DNA of 64,000 nt from CAVWCQ01 sp963753545 (lineage in GTDB: Bacteria; Chloroflexota; Anaerolineae; Aggregatilineales; Aggregatilineaceae), in NCBI GenBank assembly GCA_963753545.1, contig CAVWCQ010000011.1:868001-932000 (forward strand), in the 5' to 3' direction. Each line of letters begins with the position of its first letter. The first letter of the stretch is position 1. This document shows, one piece after another, positions 37,436 to 46,548 of this stretch. Under the pieces are notes generated by a model. The model was not told where the DNA came from. It did no database searches and saw nothing but the letters and a program-made list of their open reading frames with translations. The translations under genes were made by a program, and so were the position numbers.

Positions 37436-40137
37436 TACTCTTCTAGCTGAGTCGCATTCGACCCATTGGGACCAACCTGGGGACGGAGCCGGACCCGTGC
37501 CCGGCGAGCGCCTAATGTGTGTCCAAGATCGTACATCGTCTGGTAGAGCAAATCGCGCAGGTCGGACTGCTGCTGCAAGCGCGATGTAATCTCACTCAAC
37601 GACTTTTCATAGGCGGCGCGCTGGCGGGTAGCTCCAAACAGACGGGCGTTTTCAAGCGCAATGGCAATCTGGTTGCCCACCTGCTGGAGCAGTGTCAGGT
37701 CGGTCAGTGTGAACCTGTGCGAGCGCTTATGTTCGATGATGACTGCGCCCAGAATCCGCTGCCCGACGACCAGCGGGGCAATGAGCGCGGAGTTAAAGCC
37801 CTGCTGGGCCATCTCCTGGTGATCGCTGTAGGATGAGCTTTGTAGTTCAGGAACCAACAGCGGCTTCTCGGTGCCAACAACTTCTTCAATGCTTGATCCT
37901 GCTGCGGTCCGGTCAAATTCCTGGCGTTCCGCCTTGCCTGTCATGGTGACCATATGCATCTGCGACTTGCCCGCTGAATAGAGGGCTAGACTTACCCGGT
38001 CACTGGGCAGCAGATAGGGCACGACTTCCGCGATGCGCGTGTAGATTTCCTCGTATTCAAAGGTGCTGGCTACGGTACGGCCAAATGCTGCGATCTGTTC
38101 CAACTGCGTAGCGCGGTGCTGGATTTCAGAGAACAGTTCCGCGTTACGCAGGCTGATCGCGATCTGAGTGGCGATAGCCTGTGTCGCATGAAGGTCTTCC
38201 TGATTGAATGTTTGTGTCGGGTTGTTTGTACCCAGAAACAGCATCCCGATCAGCTCGCCCTGCGCCAAAAGTGGGGCAATCAGGATCGACACAACACCCC
38301 GCTGCTGAAAATAGGCCCGGTGAGGTCCTAGCAGGTCCGATGCCTCTAACTTGATAACGAGCGCTGAGTGGTAGGTTTGCAGGTGTTTATAAATACCCGT
38401 TCCTTCCATCTGGAAGATCGGGGGATCGGATGGTTGTGCGGATGGATATTCCGCCTCAAGCTGCCCGCTTGTCGTATCGGGTTCCAGGCGAAGCAGCGCC
38501 GCATAACTGGCATCCAGTGTTTGCGCCATATTCGCGCAGGTTGCTTGCAGCCCTTCCCGGTTCGCCATCGTTGAACTCACCTGCCGCGACGTTTCGTACA
38601 GAGACTCGAGCAAACGGAGTTGCCGGGAAAGTCGATCCGTTTGTTCGCGCGTCTGGCGCAGCAGTTCCCAGTTGCGCAGTTCCAGCCCAATCTGTTCGCT
38701 CAGTTGATGCAGCAGGCGGATTTCGCCCGCGGTGTAAATATGCGGGGCAAAATAACTCGCTGTAATCGTATGCGTCAGCTTGCCTTCAACGAAGATGGGA
38801 AAAGCGCCCATCGCCTGCACGCGGTGATCACTGAAATAGGCACGCGCGGCAACCGTCAGTGCGGGATCAGTCTTCAGGTTGTTGATCAGCAGCGGCGTGC
38901 CGCCTTGCAGTGCCCGTGCAAAAGTCTCCAATCCGTGTGTTGGAATATCAATAAAGGTACCGGGCGCTTCCGATTTATCGTGTGAGATCGCCGCCTCGCT
39001 GGTAAATGCCAGTGGGTGCCCTTCGGGATTGAGGTGAACGGTGTATAGGGACAGCTCATCAGGCGGCGGGTTGAACTGGTTATAGAGAGATTGGACCAGG
39101 GAAGCCGGATCTTCAGCGTGCAGAATCGCGCTTCCGAAACGGTAAAGTTGCTGCACTTCATCCAGGGCGCGGGCAGTTCGATCCAGCAGGGCTTGATTTT
39201 GCAGCAGTACGGCAATTTGCCCCGCCAGCGTCTGTAGGCCGCGCAGTTCATTGGCGGATAGCGCGCGCCCTGCAATCATCAGCGCGCCAGTCAGGCGATC
39301 CTCAACAAGCAGCGGCAGCAGCGTTATGCCGTTGATCTCCTGCGCCCGAAAGTAGGCATGTTTGGTTGCGGCGATCAGCGGCGACACGTAGACATCATCA
39401 ATGCGCAGCGTTTGCCCCTGTTTGAGCGCTGGTATAGCGGCGCTGAGCGGATAATCGTTCATATCCATCACAAAGTCGGTCTGTTCACCGCTTCCACTCA
39501 GGGAACGAACCACCGACCTCACCCGGATGAGCTGTTCATCTTCGATCTCATAAATGGCCAGATCGATCAGGGTGCAGCCTTCGCGCAGGTAGCTAGCCAC
39601 CACGCCAATCATGTCTTGTGGGGTGTGAACACTGGAAAGCTGGCGGCTGAGGACAAGCGCGCGCGTCAGGTCCCCTGTCTGGATGGCATGAACGGCCAGC
39701 GACAGCGGCGCGATCAGGGCCGGGAGCATGGCATTGATTGCGGGAACACCGGGTGCGTCTTGCGGCGTTTCGAGGGCGAGTACGCCTCCGATTCCGTCGC
39801 TGCTTAACAGGGGCAGCGCCCACTGCGCCCGTTCGGAATGAGGCATTGGCAGAACTGTTTCATGCGATTTAAGCGCACGTCCTGCCGGAGAACCGGGATC
39901 GGGAACAGGTGCGGCCTGCGCCGGAACGCCTATGCCGGCTGCGCGCCAGACGGTCTGCCCATCCGCCCGCAAATAGACTTCGGCACGGCTGATTTCCGGC
40001 CACTTTTTGGTCAGCGCTTTTAATACGCCGCTCAAAAAAGGTTCGAGCCGCGTATCCGATAGCCCGGCCAGTCCGATTTCCCGGTGCAGGCTGTGCAGCA
40101 TATCCAGAGAATTAAATGCGTTCTGGCGTGTGGACAT
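37435..40137 (-). CDS. Soluble five-GAF protein without output domain (copy 1 of the series)
   Basis: 900 residues with no membrane segment. Five GAF units are placed at about 25-150, 165-320, 330-500, 520-690 and 695-845. The last has VALYSAGKSQMHMV, LIAPLVVGQRILGAVIIEH and GNQIAIALENARLF. The C-terminus is the same half-GAF tail seen in the four membrane copies (LSEITSRLQQQSDLRDLLYQ .. ARRARVRLRP), and nothing follows it. Ligands cannot be predicted: no phytochrome-type chromophore Cys is evident. It may form hetero-oligomers with the other GAF proteins or the giant kinase. Its ATG lies 36 bases after the second single-domain regulator. Confidence 0.86.
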   Translation of the reverse strand: MSTRQNAFNSLDMLHSLHREIGLAGLSDTRLEPFLSGVLKALTKKWPEISRAEVYLRADGQTVWRAAGIGVPAQAAPVPDPGSPAGRALKSHETVLPMPHSERAQWALPLLSSDGIGGVLALETPQDAPGVPAINAMLPALIAPLSLAVHAIQTGDLTRALVLSRQLSSVHTPQDMIGVVASYLREGCTLIDLAIYEIEDEQLIRVRSVVRSLSGSGEQTDFVMDMNDYPLSAAIPALKQGQTLRIDDVYVSPLIAATKHAYFRAQEINGITLLPLLVEDRLTGALMIAGRALSANELRGLQTLAGQIAVLLQNQALLDRTARALDEVQQLYRFGSAILHAEDPASLVQSLYNQFNPPPDELSLYTVHLNPEGHPLAFTSEAAISHDKSEAPGTFIDIPTHGLETFARALQGGTPLLINNLKTDPALTVAARAYFSDHRVQAMGAFPIFVEGKLTHTITASYFAPHIYTAGEIRLLHQLSEQIGLELRNWELLRQTREQTDRLSRQLRLLESLYETSRQVSSTMANREGLQATCANMAQTLDASYAALLRLEPDTTSGQLEAEYPSAQPSDPPIFQMEGTGIYKHLQTYHSALVIKLEASDLLGPHRAYFQQRGVVSILIAPLLAQGELIGMLFLGTNNPTQTFNQEDLHATQAIATQIAISLRNAELFSEIQHRATQLEQIAAFGRTVASTFEYEEIYTRIAEVVPYLLPSDRVSLALYSAGKSQMHMVTMTGKAERQEFDRTAAGSSIEEVVGTEKPLLVPELQSSSYSDHQEMAQQGFNSALIAPLVVGQRILGAVIIEHKRSHRFTLTDLTLLQQVGNQIAIALENARLFGATRQRAAYEKSLSEITSRLQQQSDLRDLLYQTMYDLGHTLGARRARVRLRPQVGPNGSNATQLEE

Positions 40138-40173
40138 CGATTGAAATTCCTGTCAAACTGTTGCTGCGGCGAG

Positions 40174-40611
40174 CTACTTCCATTCCCAAACCTCTTCGCC
40201 TGCTAACAAACGACGTATCTGGTCGGGAAAGCGTGACGGTTCAAACGGTTTGCCCAAATAGCCGTTGAAACCTGCCCGGCGGGCGCGCCACATTTGGTTA
40301 ATTGAGGGCTGGGAACTGATGGCAGCGATTACGGTATCTCCGAGACGGGAATTCGCTCGGATTTTTTCAAGGGCCTGGTATCCGTCTTCATAAGGCAGCC
40401 TGACGTCCAACAGAATCAGATCGAGAATGGGCAGAGTGTCGGCAAACTGAACGATCTGCCAGCCCCCCATTTTCCATTCGCAGCGTTGGATTCCCATCAA
40501 GGTCAGCATCCGCGCGATGAGCACGAAGTTTGGAACGCTGTCTTCGATAACCAGCACATGAGCTTCGCTGGGTTCGATGCAGGCGCGAGGACGGCCTACC
40601 TGAACGCTCAT
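40174..40611 (-). CDS. Single-domain response regulator (variant)
   Basis: 145 residues, one receiver domain. It keeps the acidic pair (VIEDS), the phosphoacceptor LILLDVRLPYEDGY and the Lys (YLGKPFE). The usual Thr position reads AAISSQ, so Ser replaces Thr. The C-terminus GEEVWEWK is unusual. The ATG at 40611 overlaps the TGA of the preceding regulator (TGATG), with AAGGGG as ribosome site; the GTG one codon upstream is less likely. Probably a phosphotransfer partner for kinases of this operon. No DNA-binding part. Confidence 0.88.
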   Translation of the reverse strand: MSVQVGRPRACIEPSEAHVLVIEDSVPNFVLIARMLTLMGIQRCEWKMGGWQIVQFADTLPILDLILLDVRLPYEDGYQALEKIRANSRLGDTVIAAISSQPSINQMWRARRAGFNGYLGKPFEPSRFPDQIRRLLAGEEVWEWK

Positions 40612-40985
40612 CACCCCTTGCTCCTTAAAAAATTGCTGATCTGATCCGGGAAGCGGTCAACATCAATTGGCTTGGAGATATACCCGTTACATCCCGCAGC
40701 AAGGGATTGTTCGAGCACACCGCGCATCACGTTCGCGGTCAGCGCGACAATCGGTGTCTGGTGTAGGCCCGGCAGTTCGCGTAGATAGCTCGTTGCGGTC
40801 AGACCATCCATATCGGGCATGTTAATATCCATCAGGATCAGATCAGGTACAACCTGTTGCGCCAGACGGATACCCTCTTTAGCCGTTCGCGCTTCAAGAA
40901 CATCATAACCTTCTGCTAAAAGGATCTGTTTGACCAAAACCATATTGTCTAAATTATCTTCAATATACAAAATACGATGCGCCAT
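40611..40985 (-). CDS. Single-domain response regulator
   Basis: 124 residues, canonical receiver: IEDN acidic pocket, DLILMDINMPDMDG with phosphoacceptor Asp, ALTA and YISKPI. The C-terminus ends at the receiver fold. The ATG at 40985 lies 10 bases after GAGGAG; the TTG at 40994 is too close to that site. First gene of the long minus-strand signalling run. CheY- or DivK-like stand-alone receivers such as this usually shuttle phosphate or act on protein targets. Confidence 0.9.
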   Translation of the reverse strand: MAHRILYIEDNLDNMVLVKQILLAEGYDVLEARTAKEGIRLAQQVVPDLILMDINMPDMDGLTATSYLRELPGLHQTPIVALTANVMRGVLEQSLAAGCNGYISKPIDVDRFPDQISNFLRSKG

Positions 40986-41123
40986 ACGAAACAAACTCCT
41001 CTAGCCGTGCCCTCCTACCGGTTCACCCCGAAAGGCATGCACACTTTTCAGTTTAACATACAATTGTCATTTCCGCTGTCTGGCATATGAAAAATAACCC
41101 AATCTTAATGATCAGGTGTTGAG

Positions 41124-41891
41124 CTATGGCTGATCATCCTCATCAGGCGCGGTTTCATCGGATGCAGGCGGCGGAACATCCGGTCGCGGTGTTTTTCGAA
41201 ACGATTCCGTGAGGGTGAGATCGGTTTGTGCTTCTGTGGGTGGGCGTTTGACATCGCGGGTTCGCACCCGGTGTGGTGAGTCAGGATCGTGTGGGAGGAC
41301 CACCTGCTTAACACGTGGAATCTCGTGGGGTTCTTCAGCAACGGGTTCCTGGTCTGGCGGAGCCTGTGCTTCCCATTCATCAATAAAACTGGTTACCCAG
41401 TTTAGCTCTGCTTCAAGCATAGCCACGTTGTGAGAAAACATGGCGGTTACATAAAAGGGTGTCGCTTCTTTGTGCAGTTGGCGGACTCGTTCGCGAATCT
41501 GCGCCAGCCGTGAGACCAGTTCCTGGCGGTAGGTGATAAACGCGGAGCGGATTTGCGGAGATCGCAGCACGTACAGGTTCGCCAGTCCCAGTTCGAAACT
41601 GCTGGCGTACTCACGCGGGGTACTCAGCAGATCCGCGACAGCCGTTTGCAGCACACCGAATCCGGCAGGAGTGATGCGGTAGCGGCGGCGCGCCGGGCCT
41701 TCAATATGCTGCGCGCCCTGGCTTTCGATCAATCCCTGCCGTTCCAGTTTTTCCAGCACATAATACATGGAGGAAACGCCGATATTGGTCCAGGCGCGCA
41801 GCCCGCGCTGCGTGATGATCGTCTGGATGTCATAGCCGTAGACCGGCCCCTCCGCTACAATGCTCAAAATCGCCAGTTCTGCGTCGGTCAT
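41124..41891 (-). CDS. PadR-family transcriptional regulator with disordered tail
   Basis: 255 residues. The N-terminal winged helix (about 1-75) has the PadR pattern: ELAILSIVAEGPVYGYDIQT, VSSMYYVLEKLERQGLI and RRRYRITPAGF. A helical middle (about 90-175) resembles the PadR dimerisation (Vir_C) region, and roughly 80 acidic, Pro/Thr-rich residues follow. The tail is not typical of the family. ATG at 41891. It lies upstream of the signalling run on the same strand, so it might control it; no operator is recognised to support this. Confidence 0.85.
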   Translation of the reverse strand: MTDAELAILSIVAEGPVYGYDIQTIITQRGLRAWTNIGVSSMYYVLEKLERQGLIESQGAQHIEGPARRRYRITPAGFGVLQTAVADLLSTPREYASSFELGLANLYVLRSPQIRSAFITYRQELVSRLAQIRERVRQLHKEATPFYVTAMFSHNVAMLEAELNWVTSFIDEWEAQAPPDQEPVAEEPHEIPRVKQVVLPHDPDSPHRVRTRDVKRPPTEAQTDLTLTESFRKTPRPDVPPPASDETAPDEDDQP

Positions 41892-42015
41892 TGCTGCTCC
41901 CGCTTGATCACACAGTGATATTCTTCTGTAGAGTACACGAGGCTGATTTGCAAGTCAATTGAAGCGAAGGTACACCTCGGTTTGCCTCAGGGGAGATTGG
42001 GCAGAGGGATTTGTA

Positions 42016-42061
42016 GGGGCGCTGCTTTGCGTGCGGCGAAGCCGCTAAGCCGCTGCGCCCC
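42016..42061 (-). other. GC-rich hairpin past the lipoprotein gene
   Basis: GGGGCGC (42016-42022) pairs with GCGCCCC (42055-42061), enclosing GCGGC-GAA-GCCGC (42033-42045). It lies 12 bases beyond the lipoprotein stop. No T-run follows on the minus strand, so it is an RNA-end or attenuating structure at most. Confidence 0.35.
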
Positions 42062-42073
42062 CCTTGAACCTTG

Positions 42074-42919
42074 TTATGAGCAGGGCACGTCGATCAGATC
42101 GGGCGTTGGTTCCGGCAGATCCGGCACCCCGCCCCACTGAATGACATCGAACGACAAATTGAACAGGTGCTGGGTTTCGGTCTGGAAATAGCGGCTGTGG
42201 AAGCCCAGCAGCGTCTCGGTTTCCTGGTCGATATACAGATCGCCGCTCAGTTCGAACTGGCCTGCCTGGTTCACCCGGTCGCGCAGTTCGCCACTGTCGA
42301 ACGATTTCAGGACTTCCAGGGCTTCTTTAATACGCGGTTCAATCGTGTAGTGGGTTGCTGTGCGCCCGGCAACCGTTTCATCGCCCTGTTTTTTGGCCAC
42401 GGTCAGCAGTTGCAGCCCGGTTGTTTCCAGCGCGTACTGGTCAAAGACGCCGCTGATTCCGCCGCGCAGAAGTTGAGCCTCCTGCAACTCATTGACGCAG
42501 ACGTAGCGCCCCTGGTCAACCCGGTAGACATTCGATCCGGCGGTCGTGCCTGGGTTGCCGTCAACAAAAAAGCTGTAGGTCTGCTCGCCGGTCACCAGAT
42601 CGGCATATCCGTCATTTTGGCCGTCCACCTGCATATTGATCGTCACGTCGCGGGTCGTGCTGCTAAAGGTTCCGGCGGCATCGCCCGTTCCTTCCTGCAA
42701 ATGGATCACAGCCTGATAGCCCGCTGTCTGGTTGACCAGCCCGGCGATTCCCGATTCCAGGTATTTCCCGGTTCGATTTTCGTTCAAGTCTTGCAGCAGC
42801 GACGATCCTTCATCGACGGTCTCCGCCACATTCTTGACATCATCCACCACGGCACAGGCAGTTGTCACCAGCATCACGACCGTGATCATCAGTCCAATGG
42901 GAAAGAGTTTTCTCTTCAA
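42074..42919 (-). CDS. Lipoprotein, LolA/LppX-like
   Basis: 281 residues. Signal peptide with lipobox LVTTAC just before ACAVVDD, so lipid anchoring at that Cys is expected. The mature part begins helical and polar (VDDVKNVAETVDEGSSL). A beta-rich domain follows with DVTINMQVDGQNDGY, ATHYTIEPRIKEAL and LYIDQETETLLGFHSRY, reminiscent of the lipid-binding half-barrel of LolA/LppX proteins. I chose TTG at 42919 because an ideal AAGGAGG lies five bases upstream. The ATG at 42949 has no ribosome site and would make a very basic N-terminus. Role unknown. Confidence 0.72.
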   Translation of the reverse strand: MKRKLFPIGLMITVVMLVTTACAVVDDVKNVAETVDEGSSLLQDLNENRTGKYLESGIAGLVNQTAGYQAVIHLQEGTGDAAGTFSSTTRDVTINMQVDGQNDGYADLVTGEQTYSFFVDGNPGTTAGSNVYRVDQGRYVCVNELQEAQLLRGGISGVFDQYALETTGLQLLTVAKKQGDETVAGRTATHYTIEPRIKEALEVLKSFDSGELRDRVNQAGQFELSGDLYIDQETETLLGFHSRYFQTETQHLFNLSFDVIQWGGVPDLPEPTPDLIDVPCS

Positions 42920-43123
42920 ATGCGCCTCCTTGGAACGCTTTGAACGCATGTGACTTGACTTTATCGCAAAGAGCAGTGGGCAGGCAACCCTACGCGGGGC
43001 AGACGTGGGTGATCCGGGCGGATAGTCCGGCGGATAGTCCGACCGCTGATTGTTGCAGACTGATGCAGTCGTTTGTACACTTTCTAACGAACCACTCTCT
43101 GGTACAAGGCGGGCTGCGTTATT

Positions 43124-44657
43124 ATGCTAGGTCAAAAGCTCAACAACCGTTATGAAATTCTGGATCCTGATTGGCGAAGGTGCTACGGCAACCGTCTACA
43201 AAGGTCTGGATACCCGTTTGCAGCGCACCGTAGCTGTCAAAGTGCTGCTGCCCTATGTCGATAGCACGACACGCCAGCGCTTCCAGCGTGAGGCTCAGGC
43301 CGCGGCGCGTCTGAATCATTCCAACATCATGGCGATCTATGATGTGGGGGAAGAAAATCAACAGCCGTTCCTCATTATTGAATACGTCGAGGGCAATCCG
43401 CTGTTTTCGTTTATTCCCTCCCCGCCCGATGTCGTCGCGGAATTTGGCCGCCAGATCTGCCTGGCCCTGGATTATGCGCACCGCCAGAATCTGATCCACC
43501 GTGATATCAAGCCCGCCAATATCCACATTACGCCAACCGGCCAGGTGAAGATCATGGACTTCGGTCTGGCGATTACGGGCGAGACCAAGCGGCTGACCGC
43601 TACCGGGCGTATTATCGGCACGCCAGCCTATTTCTCCCCGGAACAGGCGCAGGGCCTTTCGCTGACTCACCGCACCGATATTTATTCAACAGGTGTGGTA
43701 CTCTACGAACTGGTGACGGGCGTGCTGCCCTTTGATGCGGATGATATCGGCGTGCTGCTGCTCCAACAGGTGAAGAAGATCCCAAGCCGCCCAGCGATCT
43801 GGTACCGGATATTCCCATGAACCTGGAACGTGTCATCCTCAAGGCGATGTCGAAGCAGCCTGAAGCGCGCTTTGAAATCTGCCGGAGCGATGGCGGCTGC
43901 ACTGGCGGCTGCGATTTCGCCCCGCTCGTTAACACTGGAAGCCGACGCGAGCAGCGAAGCGGATGCCATTGAGGTTGTTGAGTACCGGCAGCCGTCTGGC
44001 AAAATCCGAGTGGCATTGGCCGATGATCACCGCATTCTGCGCACCAGTCTGGCCCTCTATCTGGGCGAAAACGAACAGTTTGAAGTGGTGGGCGAAGCGG
44101 ATAATGGTCAAATGGCGCTGGAACTGGTGCGCGACAAACATCCCGACGTGCTGCTGCTCGATCTGAACATGCCGGGAATGAGTGGGCTGGATATTCTGCC
44201 CCAGATTCGCTCAACGTGGCCCGATGTGAAGGTGCTGGTCCTGACCGGGCGTGATGAGGATACCTATATTATGCGGGCACTGCGCTCCGGCGCGCATGGT
44301 TATATCCTCAAGACGACTGGGGAAGATGCGCTCGTCCAGGCGGTGCTCGACGTGGCAAAAGGCAACCTGATCCTGGGGCACGGCGTCGCTGAGCGTGTGG
44401 TCCAGGAATTGATGGCGAGACAGCAGGCAACCAGTGGAATACAGGTCAGCGATCTGGACCGGGCCATTCTGACCGGAATCGCTGCTGGCATGACCAATGA
44501 TCAGATCGCGGATCGGCTGAAACTCGACCCACAGATCATCGCGGAGCAGTTGATGACCCTGCTGGAACAACTGGGCGCGAAGTCGCGCACCGAAGCGTCT
44601 CTGATTGCCCTGCGGCGGGGCTTGATTCTGCTCGAAGATCTGCACAACTTTCAGTGA
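43124..44657 (+). CDS. Ser/Thr protein kinase fused to NarL-type response regulator (three apparent frameshifts)
   Basis: About 510 residues after repair. It starts MLGQKLNNRYEILDP at 43124. One break near 43167 leads to IGEGATATVYKGLDTRLQR. The kinase core has VAVKVLLPY (Lys), HRDIKPANI (catalytic loop) and IMDFGLA (DFG), with GTPAYFSPEQA following. Breaks near 43790 and 43880 lead to SDLVPDIPMNLERVILKAM and AGAMAAALAAAISP. No stop lies between the kinase and a receiver (IRVALADDHRIL, LLLDLNMPGMSG, VLTG, YILK). The C-terminus resembles a LuxR helix-turn-helix (ILTGIAAGMTNDQIADRLKL). The kinase lacks the usual transmembrane and PASTA parts, so it is cytoplasmic and possibly DNA-binding. A strong terminator follows. 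Three breaks in 750 bases could also mean real decay. Confidence 0.75.
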
Positions 44658-44659
44658 GT

Positions 44660-44702
44660 AAGGGCGCGGCTTAGCTTCGCAAGCTAAGCCGCGCCCTTTT
44701 TT
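44660..44702 (+). terminator. Strong rho-independent terminator
   Basis: Perfect 18-bp stem AAGGGCGCGGCTTAGCTT (44660-44677) with its complement (44681-44698), 3-base loop, then a T-run (44697-44702). It lies immediately after the kinase-regulator stop at 44657. Confidence 0.92.
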
Positions 44703-44719
44703 ATGGATGGACAGGGGTT

Positions 44720-45313
44720 ATGATCTCCGGTTTTTTAGCGTCTGAAGAATGGCCCATTCCCGCTTATGCCCAGCCGCTGCTCTGGCTGCGACAGGGCGAT
44801 GCGGCGGTACAGCTATCTGGCCCGCGCGGTGCATTTACACTGGATGGTTCAGGTGAAGGCGATCTGCGCCTGATGTGGGGCACGGCGGAGGGCACGCCGC
44901 TGGCGAATTGGACCGAGACAGGCGGCGGTCCCTTAACGCTGGACTGGAATGGGCATGTTGCAGTGGGTGGATTCATCACGCGGCTGCATGCGCTTGAAGT
45001 GCGCGATCTGGAAATGGTGATCGCGGAGGTCGAAGGGGGTCTGCTGCCCTCCGATTATGTCCGCTGGCCATCCCTGGCGCAGATGACAGCCACCCCCTTC
45101 CGGCGCGATACGGATCAGTCGCCCATTGAGCGGGACTATACCTATACCTTCCTGGCAATGGCCGACTCGATTTATGCGGAATATCTGCATCACGCTCTGG
45201 TCAGCGAAGTCGCTGTCGATCTGTACGCCGTGTTGGGGCCACAAAAGGGGCGCTGGTTCGAAGTCGTCGGCCTGCCCCTGCTGCTTGAATCGGTGTCGCT
45301 GGTGACAGGGTAA
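44720..45313 (+). CDS. Conserved-looking protein of unknown function
   Basis: 197 residues, no signal peptide or membrane helix. The sequence is rich in Trp, Tyr and Leu. Features that stand out are the SGPRGAFTLDGSGEGDLRLMWG stretch shortened here to SGPRGAFTLDGSG, the HVAVGGFITRLHALEVR segment and the acidic RDTDQSPIERDYTYTFLAMA. The overall pattern is beta-rich with one C-terminal helix. No family recognised. The ATG at 44720 follows CAGGGG and starts 17 bases past the terminator, so it needs its own promoter in or upstream of the terminator. Real gene by codon pattern and uninterrupted length, function open. Confidence 0.6.
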   Translation: MISGFLASEEWPIPAYAQPLLWLRQGDAAVQLSGPRGAFTLDGSGEGDLRLMWGTAEGTPLANWTETGGGPLTLDWNGHVAVGGFITRLHALEVRDLEMVIAEVEGGLLPSDYVRWPSLAQMTATPFRRDTDQSPIERDYTYTFLAMADSIYAEYLHHALVSEVAVDLYAVLGPQKGRWFEVVGLPLLLESVSLVTG

Positions 45314-45639
45314 CGATTACGTGTTTTTTCTCTCCTATATCTTCAAATTAGTACTTAAGGTTCAACTTTAAAGGAGTATTTTGCGGGGCAGTTTGGGTGT
45401 ATCCTGAGAGTAAGTGCCTATGATGTCTTGGTGGTTGTAGGATCAATTGATAATACGATCCGCCGAAAATCGCCCAAAACAAAAGCTTGTGTAGGGTTAG
45501 GAAACCGTTAGTCGTGAAACCGAAAAGGGGGGGGTAAAAGAGCCCCCACGACGGCGAAGTGATCAACTAATTTTTTCGAAAAGTTTGTTAGTAAAGACTA
45601 AACTCACTCCACAATGTTAAGTACAGAGCATAATACGCT
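45314..45639. other. AT-rich intergenic region, no gene seen
   Basis: 326 bases between convergent stops. Lower in G/C than the surroundings, with runs such as GGGGGGGG and TTTTTT, and AAGGGGGGGG pairing loosely with GAGCCCCCACG. Contains AAGTGATCAACTA at 45557-45569, also present at 5263-5275. A 72-codon minus-strand frame (45348-45566) has no family features. Confidence 0.55.
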
Positions 45640-46527
45640 CTAACCCGTCGCCAATGCGGTAACCGCCATCTCCGTCAGCGGCTCCCCCGCGATGGGCGCG
45701 GCGGCTCCATAGATCATCCGGGTGTGCGAACCCGTTCTCTTCAGATTGTGATCGCCAGCCAGGATCATGGCGCGCCCGTTGGAGTCCACAATATCCATCA
45801 CGATATTCTTGCCCTGCAAAGCTTCGAGAGCGACCAGCAGCAGCCGTTCGGCGGAGGCAGGAGACCAGCTCATCCACGGGCCGAGGATCACTCCGCCCTT
45901 GCTGCGGCGGCCCAGCAGATAGCCTTGCAGCGTGCCCCGTTCATAGTCGACCCAGGCCATATCCGGGAATTCTTCAAGCAAACGCATCAGGATAAAGGTC
46001 CGCCTCAGGCCAAACAGGTGGGTATCCAGATCAAACACAGCATCCACATCGGCAGGACGCATCCGGCGCGCGCGCGGGCCGAGATAGGTGCTGGCCCGGC
46101 CTTCCCAGCGTTCTACTTTGCATACGTTGCAGAATCCCAGACTTTCATAGAGCGGCCTCCCGGCGTCCGTAGCGTCCAGCATGATTCGTTCGGTGTCGCG
46201 GGCGATCAGGTGATCAAGTGCCGCGCGCATCAACTGCCGCCCCACCCCCTGCCGCTGGCAATCCGGGGCGATCATCATCAGCCCGATCCAGGCTAACGCT
46301 GTCCCATAGGACACCGTGCTGACAGTCCCGATCACCCCTCGCCCCGTCTCTTCGACCAGGAAGCACCCTTCCGGCGACCAGTTGAGGATGCGTGCTACAT
46401 CGGCGGGCTGATGGCTCCATCCGATCTGCTCCACAACATGAATGACGCCGGGAATATCGTCGGGTGTCATCAGGCGCAGTTTCCGTTCAGCATCGCGCCG
46501 GGTCCGGTAGCGATCATTCCAGTTCAT
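45640..46527 (-). CDS. Tandem GNAT N-acetyltransferase
   Basis: 295 residues. The N-terminal GNAT domain (about 15-140) has the acetyl-CoA loop QRQGVGRQLM and YESLGF. The C-terminal half (about 160-290) is a second GNAT-like domain resembling Acetyltransf_18, with GVILGPWMSW and IVDSNGRAMILAGDHNLKRT. The architecture is common in general acetyltransferases of YitH type. Substrate unknown. ATG at 46527; the upstream lipoprotein gene ends 21 bases earlier on the same strand, so co-transcription is likely. Confidence 0.85.
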   Translation of the reverse strand: MNWNDRYRTRRDAERKLRLMTPDDIPGVIHVVEQIGWSHQPADVARILNWSPEGCFLVEETGRGVIGTVSTVSYGTALAWIGLMMIAPDCQRQGVGRQLMRAALDHLIARDTERIMLDATDAGRPLYESLGFCNVCKVERWEGRASTYLGPRARRMRPADVDAVFDLDTHLFGLRRTFILMRLLEEFPDMAWVDYERGTLQGYLLGRRSKGGVILGPWMSWSPASAERLLLVALEALQGKNIVMDIVDSNGRAMILAGDHNLKRTGSHTRMIYGAAAPIAGEPLTEMAVTALATG

Positions 46528-46548
46528 AGATGGTTTCCTCTTGTCTGG

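Noticed and set aside
42016..42061. Terminator of the lipoprotein gene
   Set aside because: Stem is good, but no T-run follows on the minus strand, so I list it only as a hairpin.
45348..45566. 72-codon minus-strand frame in an AT-rich gap
   Set aside because: Poor codon bias and no family features.
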